A stretch of 64,000 bases of DNA from JAHJDR01 sp964609965 (GTDB lineage Bacteria > UBA10199 > JADGCS01): NCBI GenBank assembly GCA_964609965.1, contig CAZSTS010000004.1, positions 124,001 to 188,000 on the forward strand, written 5' to 3'. This document shows, one piece after another, positions 51,962-60,402 of the stretch. The position numbers and the translations under genes are program-made. Within the stretch, counting starts at the first letter, position 1; each line of letters begins with the position of its first letter. The notes below the pieces were generated by a model, which worked only from the letters and a program-made list of their open reading frames with translations, searched no databases and was not told the origin of the DNA.

Positions 51962-52771
51962 CTAAGTGGCAGTATTTGAGCCAGAAATAGTAATAAGACA
52001 GGAAAGTGTTTTTTGTAGGAGCTCTTTAATGTTATTTAGCTTCTCTTCGGTTACAGGAATTAAGCTCGTGTCTGGTGTTTTGCGAGAGACAGTGTAAAGG
52101 TCTATTCGTTTGGGATTAAGGCCTGTAAATAAAGTGAGCCAGTTATTAATAGATTCTGTGGAATCGTTTCCTGCTTTACCGCCAAAGATGCATGACTGAA
52201 TAACGAGGTTGTTGAGGTTTCTTGTCGAAGCACTAACAGACTCAAGACAGTATTCTTTTTTGGGGAGGTTGGTCTTGTCATGACTAGGATCCATTTTGAC
52301 ACAGCATTCATCTAGTTTGTTTAGGGCTGCTAGAATACGAGGGTCATGGAGCCTGGATCCGTTTGTAAAACAGATAATATCTGTTTCTGGGGCTAGTGTG
52401 TTTCTTTGTTCAACAATGGTTTCGATGATTTTTTCAAAATTAGGGTGAAGAGTGGGCTCGCCATTTCCACTGATGACAAGGCTAAATTTATTTTTATGAA
52501 TATTTTCTTTATGTGCTAAGAGGGCCTTTTCCAATTCTTTTTTTATTTCATCGATTGTTGGCAATAGGCTGTTTTGAGTTGGTGAGCGATCTTTTGTCCA
52601 TCCCAATTGACAATAAATACAGTTAAATGAACAGATTTTTTCTTTGCTTGGGAGGAGGTTAATGCCAAAGGTGTTGCCGTATCTCCTGGATTTTACAGGA
52701 CCATACACGGTGTCTCTGACGAGTTCGTGACCAGTTGTTTTTTTGTTCTCTGTCATTTCGAGAGGACTCAT
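51962..52771 (-). CDS. Radical SAM protein, COG0731-like
   Basis: About 269 residues. The cluster motif CSFNCIYCQLG is preceded by VYGPVKSRRYGNTFGINLLP, the typical entry of the COG0731 Fe-S oxidoreductases; SGNGEPTLHP follows. The frame is open to a TTG at 52834; ATGs at 52771 and 52756 are both possible and neither has a clear ribosome site. Reaction unknown. Confidence 0.8.
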   Translation of the reverse strand: MSPLEMTENKKTTGHELVRDTVYGPVKSRRYGNTFGINLLPSKEKICSFNCIYCQLGWTKDRSPTQNSLLPTIDEIKKELEKALLAHKENIHKNKFSLVISGNGEPTLHPNFEKIIETIVEQRNTLAPETDIICFTNGSRLHDPRILAALNKLDECCVKMDPSHDKTNLPKKEYCLESVSASTRNLNNLVIQSCIFGGKAGNDSTESINNWLTLFTGLNPKRIDLYTVSRKTPDTSLIPVTEEKLNNIKELLQKTLSCLITISGSNTAT

Positions 52772-52883
52772 AAAAAGGAACAAGGGGAAGGTCAATGTTG
52801 AAAAAAGTATCCAGTGCTTGATAATATCGTCCAATTATCAGATTGGTGTATTATTCTAAGAAGAAGCAACTTAGGGGGAGCTC

Positions 52884-53765
52884 ATGAGGCAATATTTTAT
52901 TACATCTAGTATTATTTGTTTGGTTTGCTGTTTTCTTTCTTGCGGCTCAAGTACAGCAGAGCCTGTGATAGATGCCAACGTCAGTGATTCTCTTGATGGT
53001 ATTTATTACCGTGATTCTGAGGATGGGTCTTGGGCCAAGCTGGCAAACACGGCTGATCAGATTGCCTCTGGAGATTTAGACGGAGATGGTCTTGATGATG
53101 TGATTGCTTATTGGGAAAACAATGGCGGGATTTGGGTTTATTATTCTTCTTTTGAGGAATGGTTTAAGCTCTCAGCCACGCCTTCTACTTTTACTGCTTG
53201 CGACATGAATGGAGATGGCAAGGAAGACCTTTTGGGCTCTTGGTTGGAGACTGGTGTGTTTTATAGGAATTCAGAATCAGGAGAATGGTCTGAGACTCTT
53301 ACAACTAATGCCGATCTTCTTGTTTGTGGTGATCTTGATGGTGATGGTCTGGGTGATGTTGTTGGTGTTTGGGATGGCGATATCTCTGTTTATTATTCAG
53401 AGAGTGCTACATGGGAAAAACTATCAACTGACACACCTTATGATCTAGCTGTTTGTGATATGACTGGTGATGGCAGGGAAGATGTTGTGGGCTCATGGAA
53501 TGATGGTGTGTATTATCGAAATTCTGCTACGGGTGGGTGGTCAGCCCAAATAGCAACACCGGCAACGCTTATTGCCTGTGGTGATGCAGATGGAGATGGT
53601 GTTGGAGATGTTTTTGGAAGCTACGGATTAGATTCCGAAATACCGGGTGTATGGATTCAGCATTCCACCCTGGATGCTTGGGAAAACCTTGCGGTTCCTT
53701 CTACAGATATTACCGTTGGCGACATGAACGGCGATGGAAAATTTGATCTCATAGGCGTGTGGTAG
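52884..53765 (+). CDS. FG-GAP/VCBS-repeat lipoprotein
   Basis: 293 residues. Lipobox CCFLSCGS with a Cys near 20. About six repeats end in DxDGDGxxD calcium-type loops (GDLDGDGLDDVI, CDMNGDGKEDLL, CGDADGDGVGDV), alternating with a YYRNSxxGxW segment, so probably a beta-propeller on the cell surface. It stops at the end of a repeat motif. AGGGGGAG precedes the ATG. Confidence 0.85.
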   Translation: MRQYFITSSIICLVCCFLSCGSSTAEPVIDANVSDSLDGIYYRDSEDGSWAKLANTADQIASGDLDGDGLDDVIAYWENNGGIWVYYSSFEEWFKLSATPSTFTACDMNGDGKEDLLGSWLETGVFYRNSESGEWSETLTTNADLLVCGDLDGDGLGDVVGVWDGDISVYYSESATWEKLSTDTPYDLAVCDMTGDGREDVVGSWNDGVYYRNSATGGWSAQIATPATLIACGDADGDGVGDVFGSYGLDSEIPGVWIQHSTLDAWENLAVPSTDITVGDMNGDGKFDLIGVW

Positions 53766-53966
53766 GTCTTCTAAATCAGTAAAATGCCATACATCAAACC
53801 CCCTGAAATCATAGTTTTTTTCATCTTTTCTCCTAAACAGTGCTTTTCAGTATAAACTTTTTCCAAAAACATGTTGTCAATAGCCCAATGTCGTGCTTTC
53901 GAAAGTGAAAAGGTGCACCAACACAGAGCCGCCTTTGCTAATGCAGTGGCGGACAAAGGAGGTAAT

Positions 53967-54368
53967 ATGGCAAATTGCAAATTTTACTGTCCTCACTGTG
54001 AAGGACGTCTGGACATTCATAACTTCTCAGTTTTCACAGCAAAGAACAAACAAGGGAAGCTAGGGCTGCTTCTCTTATCACCCCATTTAGGCGAATATGA
54101 TGTATGGCATGATACTGCCTTTACGTTTAATAAAGGCGATCTCATCGAATACTATTGTCCTGTTTGTCACAAAACACTCACTGCTCATGAGTTTCACGAC
54201 AACTTAGTTAAGGTTAATATGGTTGACGAAAACAATGTTGACCATACAGTTGTTTTTTCTGGCGTTGCTGGCGAACATGCCACGTATCGATTCAGAGACA
54301 AAGAATATGAGCAGTTTGGACCCTATGCGCATCAGTACGAGAATTTTTTTCAGGACTTTAGGTATTAG
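53967..54368 (+). CDS. Zinc-ribbon-like protein, tandem copy 1
   Basis: 133 residues. CPHC near the start and CPVC in the middle suggest one zinc ribbon; LLSPHLGEYDVWH and FSGVAGEHATYRFRD are shared with copy 2. The frame is open from 53871, but AAAGGAGG just before 53967 sets the start. No family recognised. No signal peptide, so presumably cytoplasmic. Confidence 0.75.
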   Translation: MANCKFYCPHCEGRLDIHNFSVFTAKNKQGKLGLLLLSPHLGEYDVWHDTAFTFNKGDLIEYYCPVCHKTLTAHEFHDNLVKVNMVDENNVDHTVVFSGVAGEHATYRFRDKEYEQFGPYAHQYENFFQDFRY

Positions 54369-54388
54369 GTATTTCTTCATAGGTCTAT

Positions 54389-54480
54389 TAAAGGTCCGCC
54401 TTCGTCCTTCGAGAAAAACTCGAGACTTCGGCGCGACAAGTCCGGCTTCGTCTGCTTAGGCAAACTATGCCGCGACAAGG
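54389..54480. repeat. GC-rich repeat between the zinc-ribbon copies
   Basis: Contains CTTCGAG-AAAAA-CTCGAGA and two GCGCGACAAG / CCGCGACAAG words, the second leading into the ribosome site of copy 2. Looks like an inserted palindromic element. Confidence 0.4.
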
Positions 54481-54488
54481 AGGATGTT

Positions 54489-54887
54489 ATGGGTAATAAA
54501 TACATTTGCCCCAAATGTAGGGGTAGACTCGATGTCCACGAATATGTGGCCTTTGCTGCAAAGAGCAAAGACAAAGAGATGGGGCTTGTTCTCTTAAGTC
54601 CTCATTTAGGCACATATGAGGTGTGGCATAATGATTCATTTAAATATGACAAGGGGGAACTAGTAAAATATTACTGCCCGGTTTGTCATGCTGACCTCAC
54701 AGCCGAAGAGCATCATGAGCACTTGGTAAAAATTCATATGTTTGATGACGCTGGTGTTGAGCATAATATTCTTTTTTCTGGTGTGGCAGGAGAACAAGCT
54801 ACTTATCAGATCAGAGATGAAGAGCTACAACGCTATGGCGAGCATGCAGAAATGTATATGGATTTTTTCAGCTGTAAGATGATGTGA
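54489..54887 (+). CDS. Zinc-ribbon-like protein, tandem copy 2
   Basis: 132 residues, paralogue of the preceding gene over its whole length: CPKC and CPVC pairs, LLSPHLGTYEVWH, FSGVAGEQATYQIRD, and an aromatic YGEHAEMYMDFF end. AAGGAGG precedes the ATG. A recent-looking tandem duplication; function unknown. Confidence 0.75.
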   Translation: MGNKYICPKCRGRLDVHEYVAFAAKSKDKEMGLVLLSPHLGTYEVWHNDSFKYDKGELVKYYCPVCHADLTAEEHHEHLVKIHMFDDAGVEHNILFSGVAGEQATYQIRDEELQRYGEHAEMYMDFFSCKMM

Positions 54888-54911
54888 TCGACAAAATTCT
54901 CTGGCAGGTTA

Positions 54912-56483
54912 TTAAAATCGTCCAAACCAAGTTCCGGGCATTTTTTCTTCCCAGAGATTTCCAGTTTCAGCTATGAGGGCCATGTCTTCTCTGGTTCTCT
55001 CTTCGCCTAGGTTTGTTGCGACTGGAGAGCAGCGCATTTCTAATAAAGCCTTAAAAACTCCAAAGTCACCTTGTGCCATAATATTTGTGGGAGGCGTACC
55101 AATAGGTTCCATTGATTGTAAAATTTGATGGAGTTCTCTTATCCAAACCATGAGAGTATCCCAGTATAATTTAAGTTCTTCAGCACCTTCTAAGCTGCGA
55201 CTTGTGTTTTCAGGGTCTCTAAGGTTTGGTAATGCCTGGGTTAGGGCGGAAATAAATTTTGAAATTCGCATGGCCTGTAAAGAAGGCGCCTTTTCTATAA
55301 AAAGGTAATCTAATATAACAAGTTCTTTTCTTAAGGTTCTAATAGGTTTTGCAAGGTTGATTGAGACGGTTTCGTCAGGATCAATTGATTCTGTGACTCT
55401 TTGGGCACGAGAAAAAACAGGAGCATCTTCAATTATACTAGAACCGAGAGTTTCTGGGAGACGAGGTTCTAACCAACACTTCGTCCATATTTCGGAAGTA
55501 ATTCTCCTTTGGACGGCCTCATATTCTGCAACCGTCATTTCTTTAATACGTGCTTCGCTAAGACCAAAAAGACTTTCAATTGGCGCATAAATCATAGCCG
55601 AGCTCGCTGTAGGGAGCGTGGCAAAACAAGTTGATCTGTTGGCCATGCGTCTTGCTACTTCATGCTCTACAATCAGCCGTCCTATTAATAGCGGAGTGGT
55701 ATGTGCTGCTAGTTCAGCAGCATGATTTAACAAATCTTTATCTAAAATAAATGGACCTGTTCCAAATCTTCCCCAAAAACTCACATGGTGAGAAAAGGTC
55801 ATACCTCGATCTGTAAAGGTGTGTGCTAAGACACCTTTTTTTTGGGCTGTTAATGTTTTTAAGCCCCTTTGTTCATGTCTTGTAAAATCTCCTAGGCAAC
55901 GAAAGGAGGCGTTAATTCCTTTTTCGCCATAAGGATCAAGTGGGCCCCAATCGATTGCATGAATGAAATCTAAGATGTCATAAGGAGAAATTTCTGCATG
56001 AGCATCTAGTATTTCAATAACCTCTAAACCATCACGCCATTCTCTAATAGGCCTTACATGAAATCGATCACCTTCTTGAATAAGATAGCCCGCTCGATAA
56101 AGGGAGATAAGCGTAGCAGAAATATGAGGATCACGAAATTGAGTCCTGATGTTGGCGACAACATCTGGTTCATTGGCTAGTAATAATTCTCGTTGAGCTG
56201 GATTTAGGTGGCCTGTTTCACGGCGCCAAGCAAGTATTTCATCAGAAGTTGTCATTGTGAGCCCTGATCCCCCTAGTCTTCTGTCAACTTGATTTTCTGC
56301 TAACTGTACACGGTGATCTGATGATAGGCTGCCAGGAAGACTAGATTCGGTTGCAAGACCAAAACGAGAAATCTCATAGAGAAAAGAATTAAGGCTTTGG
56401 GTCCCTGCAAGACCAGCTAAAGTTACAGATGTGCTCCCAGAATAAGCGATTGGAGATAATATGGTCCCTGTACCTAATGACAT
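54912..56483 (-). CDS. Unknown 523-residue protein
   Basis: No family recognised. No signal peptide; the first ~35 residues are rich in Ser, Thr, Gly and Leu, similar in style to the unknown protein at 22685. The middle contains polar, His-rich turns (FTDRGMTFSHHVSFWGRFG) and long helices (MTVAEYEAVQRRITSEIW). GAGGGG lies before the ATG; it is exactly complementary over seven bases (UGAGGGG) to a loop of the candidate small RNA at 18945. Confidence 0.65.
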   Translation of the reverse strand: MSLGTGTILSPIAYSGSTSVTLAGLAGTQSLNSFLYEISRFGLATESSLPGSLSSDHRVQLAENQVDRRLGGSGLTMTTSDEILAWRRETGHLNPAQRELLLANEPDVVANIRTQFRDPHISATLISLYRAGYLIQEGDRFHVRPIREWRDGLEVIEILDAHAEISPYDILDFIHAIDWGPLDPYGEKGINASFRCLGDFTRHEQRGLKTLTAQKKGVLAHTFTDRGMTFSHHVSFWGRFGTGPFILDKDLLNHAAELAAHTTPLLIGRLIVEHEVARRMANRSTCFATLPTASSAMIYAPIESLFGLSEARIKEMTVAEYEAVQRRITSEIWTKCWLEPRLPETLGSSIIEDAPVFSRAQRVTESIDPDETVSINLAKPIRTLRKELVILDYLFIEKAPSLQAMRISKFISALTQALPNLRDPENTSRSLEGAEELKLYWDTLMVWIRELHQILQSMEPIGTPPTNIMAQGDFGVFKALLEMRCSPVATNLGEERTREDMALIAETGNLWEEKMPGTWFGRF

Positions 56484-56661
56484 TAATTATGGCCCCTCAT
56501 ACTAAAGAGAACTGATATCCAAAGATATCACAAGTACTATCGGGAAAATCTGTAAAAAGTTGTGATGTTTTTACTGTAATGTGTCGCTTTGAGAAGATTT
56601 GCGACAAAACTAGCTGTAAGCATTTGAAATCTTTCTTATTGTTTTCTTGGCAAGAACAAAT

Positions 56662-56757
56662 TAATAAGGCTTATTATAGTCACAAGGCTGCACGTATTTG
56701 CCTTGTGTTTTAAATGTTACTATCGCGCATTATGTCAACGCTTCGCTTTTGACATAA
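56662..56757 (+). promoter_or_regulatory. Structured leader of gltX
   Basis: Three inverted repeats: TAATAAG-G-CTTATTA (56662-56676); CACAAGGC/GCCTTGTG with an 11-nt loop (56681-56707) followed by TTTT, terminator-like; and TTATGTCAA/TTGACATAA (56730-56757), ending nine bases before the ATG. There is no Shine-Dalgarno. Attenuation is possible, unproven. Confidence 0.45.
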
Positions 56758-56765
56758 GCTTTATT

Positions 56766-58175
56766 ATGACTCAAAAACCTAATGTTATCACCCGTTTTGC
56801 CCCAAGCCCCACAGGCTATCTCCACATTGGCGGGGCAAGAACAGCCCTTTACAACTACCTTTTGGCCAAGAGATATGGGGGCAAATTCATCCTGCGCATC
56901 GAAGATACAGATCTAGAACGCTCTACTGATGAATCTATTCAAGCCATTCTCGATGGCATGACATGGCTAGGCTTAGATTGGGACGAAGGGCCGTATTATC
57001 AAACCAAGCGATTTGATCTGTACCACCAAGCGATCGATAAATTGGTTCAAGAAGACAAGGCTTACCCCTGTTTTTGCACGTCAGAAGAAATCAATGCCAA
57101 GCGAGAAGAAGCACAGAAAAACAAAGAAACATTTAAGTATGATCGGACTTGTTATCAGCTCACTAAAGAAGAGCGTAAAAAGAAAATCGAGGCAGGCAAG
57201 CCCCATTGCGTTCGTTTTTATTCAAAAGATGATGAGACAATCACGATCAATGATAAAATTAAAGATGAAGTGAGTGTTGAAGGAAAAGAACTTGATGATT
57301 TGGTTATCAAACGCACAGATGGCTCTCCTACCTACAACATCACTGTTGTGATTGATGATGCTGACATGGGTGTGACTGACGTGATTAGAGGTGATGACCA
57401 TTTAAGAAACACGTTTAGACAGGTTCAGCTGTATCAAGCATTAGGACTTGAAGTCCCTCTTTTTGCTCACCTTCCTTTGATATTAGGTCCTGATAAAAAA
57501 CGTCTGTCCAAACGTCATGGTGCTATGGGTGTTATGTCTTATAAAGACATGGGGTATTTGCCTCAGGCGGTTATTAATTATCTTGTGAGGCTTGGTTGGG
57601 CCCATGGAGATCAAGAGATTTTTTCTAAGCAAGAAATGATTGATGCTTTTGGTCTTGAGGCTTGTTCGCCTTCTGCTTCAACTTTTGATTTTGAAAAACT
57701 CAATTGGCTCAATGGTCATTACATTCGAGAATCAAAGATTGCTGACTTAGTCCCTTTAGTAAAAGAAATGTTTCAGCATGATGACATCTCTGTTCAAGAT
57801 GAGGCGTTATTAATAGAAGCGGTGACCGTGGCACAAGAAAAGGCAAAAACAATTCGAGAGCTAGCAGATTACATCAAACTCTTTTTTGTCGATGTCGAGC
57901 CTGATCAAGAGGTTGTGGCCAAAAACATTAATGAGAAGACTCTTCCCATTATTAAGCGTGTTTGTGAAGAGCTTGAAAGCGCGTCTGCTGTTGATCACGA
58001 TGCGGTTCAGGTTGTTTTTGAAAAAGTGATGGGCGAATTTGAAGTCAAGCTTGGCAAGGTGGCTAACCCTGTTCGTGTGGCCTTGTCTGGTCAAAAAGTA
58101 AGCCCAGGTGCTTATGATCTCATCGCTGTTTTTGGGAAAGAAGAAACATTGAAAAGACTAAAGAAATATATCTAG
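56766..58175 (+). CDS. gltX: Glutamyl-tRNA synthetase
   Basis: 469 residues from the ATG at 56766; earlier codons in frame are leader sequence. The HIGH motif is in APSPTGYLHIGGA, RIEDTD follows, and the KMSKS equivalent is KRLSKRHG. Charges tRNA-Glu. The anticodon-binding C-terminal part is present. Its stop overlaps the convergent gene by four bases. Confidence 0.96.
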   Translation: MTQKPNVITRFAPSPTGYLHIGGARTALYNYLLAKRYGGKFILRIEDTDLERSTDESIQAILDGMTWLGLDWDEGPYYQTKRFDLYHQAIDKLVQEDKAYPCFCTSEEINAKREEAQKNKETFKYDRTCYQLTKEERKKKIEAGKPHCVRFYSKDDETITINDKIKDEVSVEGKELDDLVIKRTDGSPTYNITVVIDDADMGVTDVIRGDDHLRNTFRQVQLYQALGLEVPLFAHLPLILGPDKKRLSKRHGAMGVMSYKDMGYLPQAVINYLVRLGWAHGDQEIFSKQEMIDAFGLEACSPSASTFDFEKLNWLNGHYIRESKIADLVPLVKEMFQHDDISVQDEALLIEAVTVAQEKAKTIRELADYIKLFFVDVEPDQEVVAKNINEKTLPIIKRVCEELESASAVDHDAVQVVFEKVMGEFEVKLGKVANPVRVALSGQKVSPGAYDLIAVFGKEETLKRLKKYI

Positions 58176-58975
58176 TTGGTAAATCCTTTGAGGCGAAGCC
58201 TTTTGAGAATGAGGTTTCCATTAAGTGTTGAGGGCATGGTAAGTAGCGATCTTTTTATTTTATCGATGTCCGTCTCAGTGGCCTTTCCTACCACAACCAC
58301 AGTGCTGCTTGGCAATTCCGTTGAAGAGAATACTAATTTAAGTTCCAAAAAATCTTGGCTTCTTTTTCTGAGTTTATTGATCACCGAAAACTCATAGCCT
58401 GTCAGTAAGACAAAAGTATCTTTTTCTCCCGAATTAATCTTTCTGAGTGTTTTCAAAACATTGGGTGTTTCTTCAAGATTCCAAGGAATTTTTTGGATCA
58501 TTTTATTTTCACTAAAAATAACATTATTTAAAAACCGGGAATCATATTTTTGAGAAACAAAGAGCTGCGTTTTCCTGGTGGTGTTTACGAGGTGGGTGAG
58601 TTTGGTGTCCTTGTTTGTCATAATAAAATACTTTTCATAAGGACCAGAAGAATAAGAAGGAATAGTTTTTAATATTTCATTTAAATTGTACTTTACCTTG
58701 TGTTTTGAAAAAAACTCAGGGCTGACAATTGCCAACATTATTTCTTTATTTTTAAGGGCTTTGACAGCTTCATCTTTGTCGTTCAGATAAAGGCCATCAA
58801 AGCTAAGACCTGTTTGCTCTTTAAGGTAATCATAAAAGGCAGCAATGTAAGGCTTTGCTTCTTCTGTGTCGCCTTCTCCGCCTGGGTGGATAAAGTAAAA
58901 TTGGACGGCCTCTGCGAACGCATTTGTTGCAAAAAACAGAAGAAAAAGAAATGATATGATAAGCCATTTTTTCAC
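58172..58975 (-). CDS. PhnD-like periplasmic substrate-binding protein
   Basis: 267 residues with a signal peptide cleaved near AFAEA. VKALKNKEIMLAIVSPEFF and the C-terminal VVVVGKATETDIDKIKRSLLTM pattern fit the phosphate/phosphonate-binding (PBP2, PhnD-like) fold. No ABC genes are adjacent, so it may be a solitary sensor or scavenger. Ligand unknown. Confidence 0.65.
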   Translation of the reverse strand: MKKWLIISFLFLLFFATNAFAEAVQFYFIHPGGEGDTEEAKPYIAAFYDYLKEQTGLSFDGLYLNDKDEAVKALKNKEIMLAIVSPEFFSKHKVKYNLNEILKTIPSYSSGPYEKYFIMTNKDTKLTHLVNTTRKTQLFVSQKYDSRFLNNVIFSENKMIQKIPWNLEETPNVLKTLRKINSGEKDTFVLLTGYEFSVINKLRKRSQDFLELKLVFSSTELPSSTVVVVGKATETDIDKIKRSLLTMPSTLNGNLILKRLRLKGFTN

Positions 58976-59347
58976 GGTTTAATTTACCCCGTTGTTGCTG
59001 TGATGCATTCTACATTTAGATACAAGATTTCTTTAAACATTATGCCACTCGATCTTTGCAACTGATTTATTATGTAATTTATGCAACTACGGGGTTTATA
59101 AGTCTCCTTGATCAGGAATATCAACCTTGGTGTTTGTGAGGCGCATAGCGTTTGTGGTTCATGGTTCGTAAAATGACCATAATCTTAATAATATTATAGG
59201 ATTATTATTTGTTTGACCAAATAAGGTTGACTACTTAAAGTCCCAGGTATTCGTTTTCGCATGAGTAAATTGCATGAGAAAATGGATGGTCCGCCTTAGG
59301 CGGGCAGAAAGGGGGATGCAAAGACATTTATCATTGATCTACCAATT
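58976..59347. other. 370-base intergenic stretch
   Basis: AT-rich. It holds a short 7-nt-period run (about 59149-59169, units GTTTGTG, GTTCATG) and a small stem GTCCGCC-TTA-GGCGGGC near 59290. No gene or clear promoter is visible. Confidence 0.45.
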
Positions 59348-59872
59348 ATGATCCTCTTTGGTGTTTTGTTCTCTTTTTTTGCTAATCCCAAAAGGCAGGC
59401 CTCTGTTCTTACCGATCCTTTCCTATGGCACTGTTTTGTTTTCACAACCATATTCAACGCAGCTGTTTTGTACGCGATCAAACATTACCCTGACTGGATG
59501 TGGATGTATTTTCTTGAAGACAGTAAAAACACCGTTCCAGAACTCATTTATCTTTTTGTGTTTCTCTATTATTTTCCAGTTATTTTTGGTTATTTCTTAG
59601 GAAGAGATATCAGAAGAGTTTCTTTGTTGTTTTGGTTTGTATTGATTCTTTTATTGATTGCCGCAGAAGTTTGGATCGTGATGCATTTATTTGGCCGCTA
59701 TTCTGTGGTTGGAACACAGGTTGATTATCTTTTTGGCAATGGCGTGCCTCTTTTTGGAGCCGAAAGCCCCCTCTCAACAGTAATGAATGCTTCGGTAGGA
59801 GGGATGGTTGTTTACTTTTTCTTTGTGGTCTATTTGTATCGAAAACGTCAAAAACGCTTGTTTAAAGATTAA
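59348..59872 (+). CDS. Small integral membrane protein
   Basis: 174 residues with four hydrophobic segments and a basic C-terminus (YRKRQKRLFKD). No family recognised. Eight bases before the fatty-alcohol-oxidase N-terminal-domain-like gene and probably in its operon. No obvious ribosome site. Confidence 0.6.
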   Translation: MILFGVLFSFFANPKRQASVLTDPFLWHCFVFTTIFNAAVLYAIKHYPDWMWMYFLEDSKNTVPELIYLFVFLYYFPVIFGYFLGRDIRRVSLLFWFVLILLLIAAEVWIVMHLFGRYSVVGTQVDYLFGNGVPLFGAESPLSTVMNASVGGMVVYFFFVVYLYRKRQKRLFKD

Positions 59873-59880
59873 TAGCTATC

Positions 59881-60342
59881 ATGCAGGGCAAACCATATAA
59901 AATATCTAACAGAACTAAAGAAGTGCTTATCGCTGTAAGTCGTGTTTTGATCAAAGAGCCTCATGACCTTGAGATTCAAAACAGAGACGAAGCCTATGTT
60001 GAGAGGTGCCAGGCTGTTTTGCGTGAATTTCCAGCATTGTTAAGAAGGTTGTTTGCTCTTGGTCTATATATTTTTGACAGATTTGGATTCTTCTTTGTTT
60101 GCAGTTTAAAGCGTTTTTCTCACATGAAAAGCGAAACTCAAGAAAAGTATATTACTAAGTGTGTTCACAGCCGGCTAGCTTCTATTCGTGATTTTTATAC
60201 AGGGCTGAGAGGTTTGGTCATGATTTGCTATTTTTCTCACCCCGATGTTTCAAAATACATTGGTTATGATCCTAAGGGGCACGTAGAAGAGAGAAAGCAG
60301 TTAAGGAAAAAGTTGTTAAATACGATAGTCGATAATCGATAA
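59881..60342 (+). CDS. Separate N-terminal-domain-like partner of a GMC alcohol oxidase
   Basis: 153 residues. EFPALLRRLFALGLYIFDRF, then LKRFSHMKSETQEKYITKCVHSRLASIRDFYTGLRGLVMICYFSHPDVSKYIGY resembles the N-terminal helical region that precedes the FAD domain in long-chain fatty alcohol oxidases. The GMC domain itself is the next gene. The last residues (TIVDNR) and the stop codon are read from a heptad array, which may have split an older fusion; that is inference. Confidence 0.55.
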   Translation: MQGKPYKISNRTKEVLIAVSRVLIKEPHDLEIQNRDEAYVERCQAVLREFPALLRRLFALGLYIFDRFGFFFVCSLKRFSHMKSETQEKYITKCVHSRLASIRDFYTGLRGLVMICYFSHPDVSKYIGYDPKGHVEERKQLRKKLLNTIVDNR

Positions 60343-60399
60343 TCGATAGATGTTTTCATGCACCTATCGTCTATCGCCTATCGCCTATCGCCTATCGTT
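60323..60399. repeat. Inverted heptad array pair, 11 units
   Basis: CGATAAT-type units (60323-60350) and TATCGCC-type units (60365-60399) keep the same 7-nt register across the 14-nt spacer. It supplies the stop of the upstream gene and ends four bases before the GMC start. Confidence 0.9.
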
Positions 60400-60402
60400 T
60401 CT

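Noticed and set aside
10780..60399. Heptad arrays as CRISPR or iterons
   Set aside because: No constant repeat with unique spacers, no cas genes, and unit sequence drifts too much for a replication iteron.
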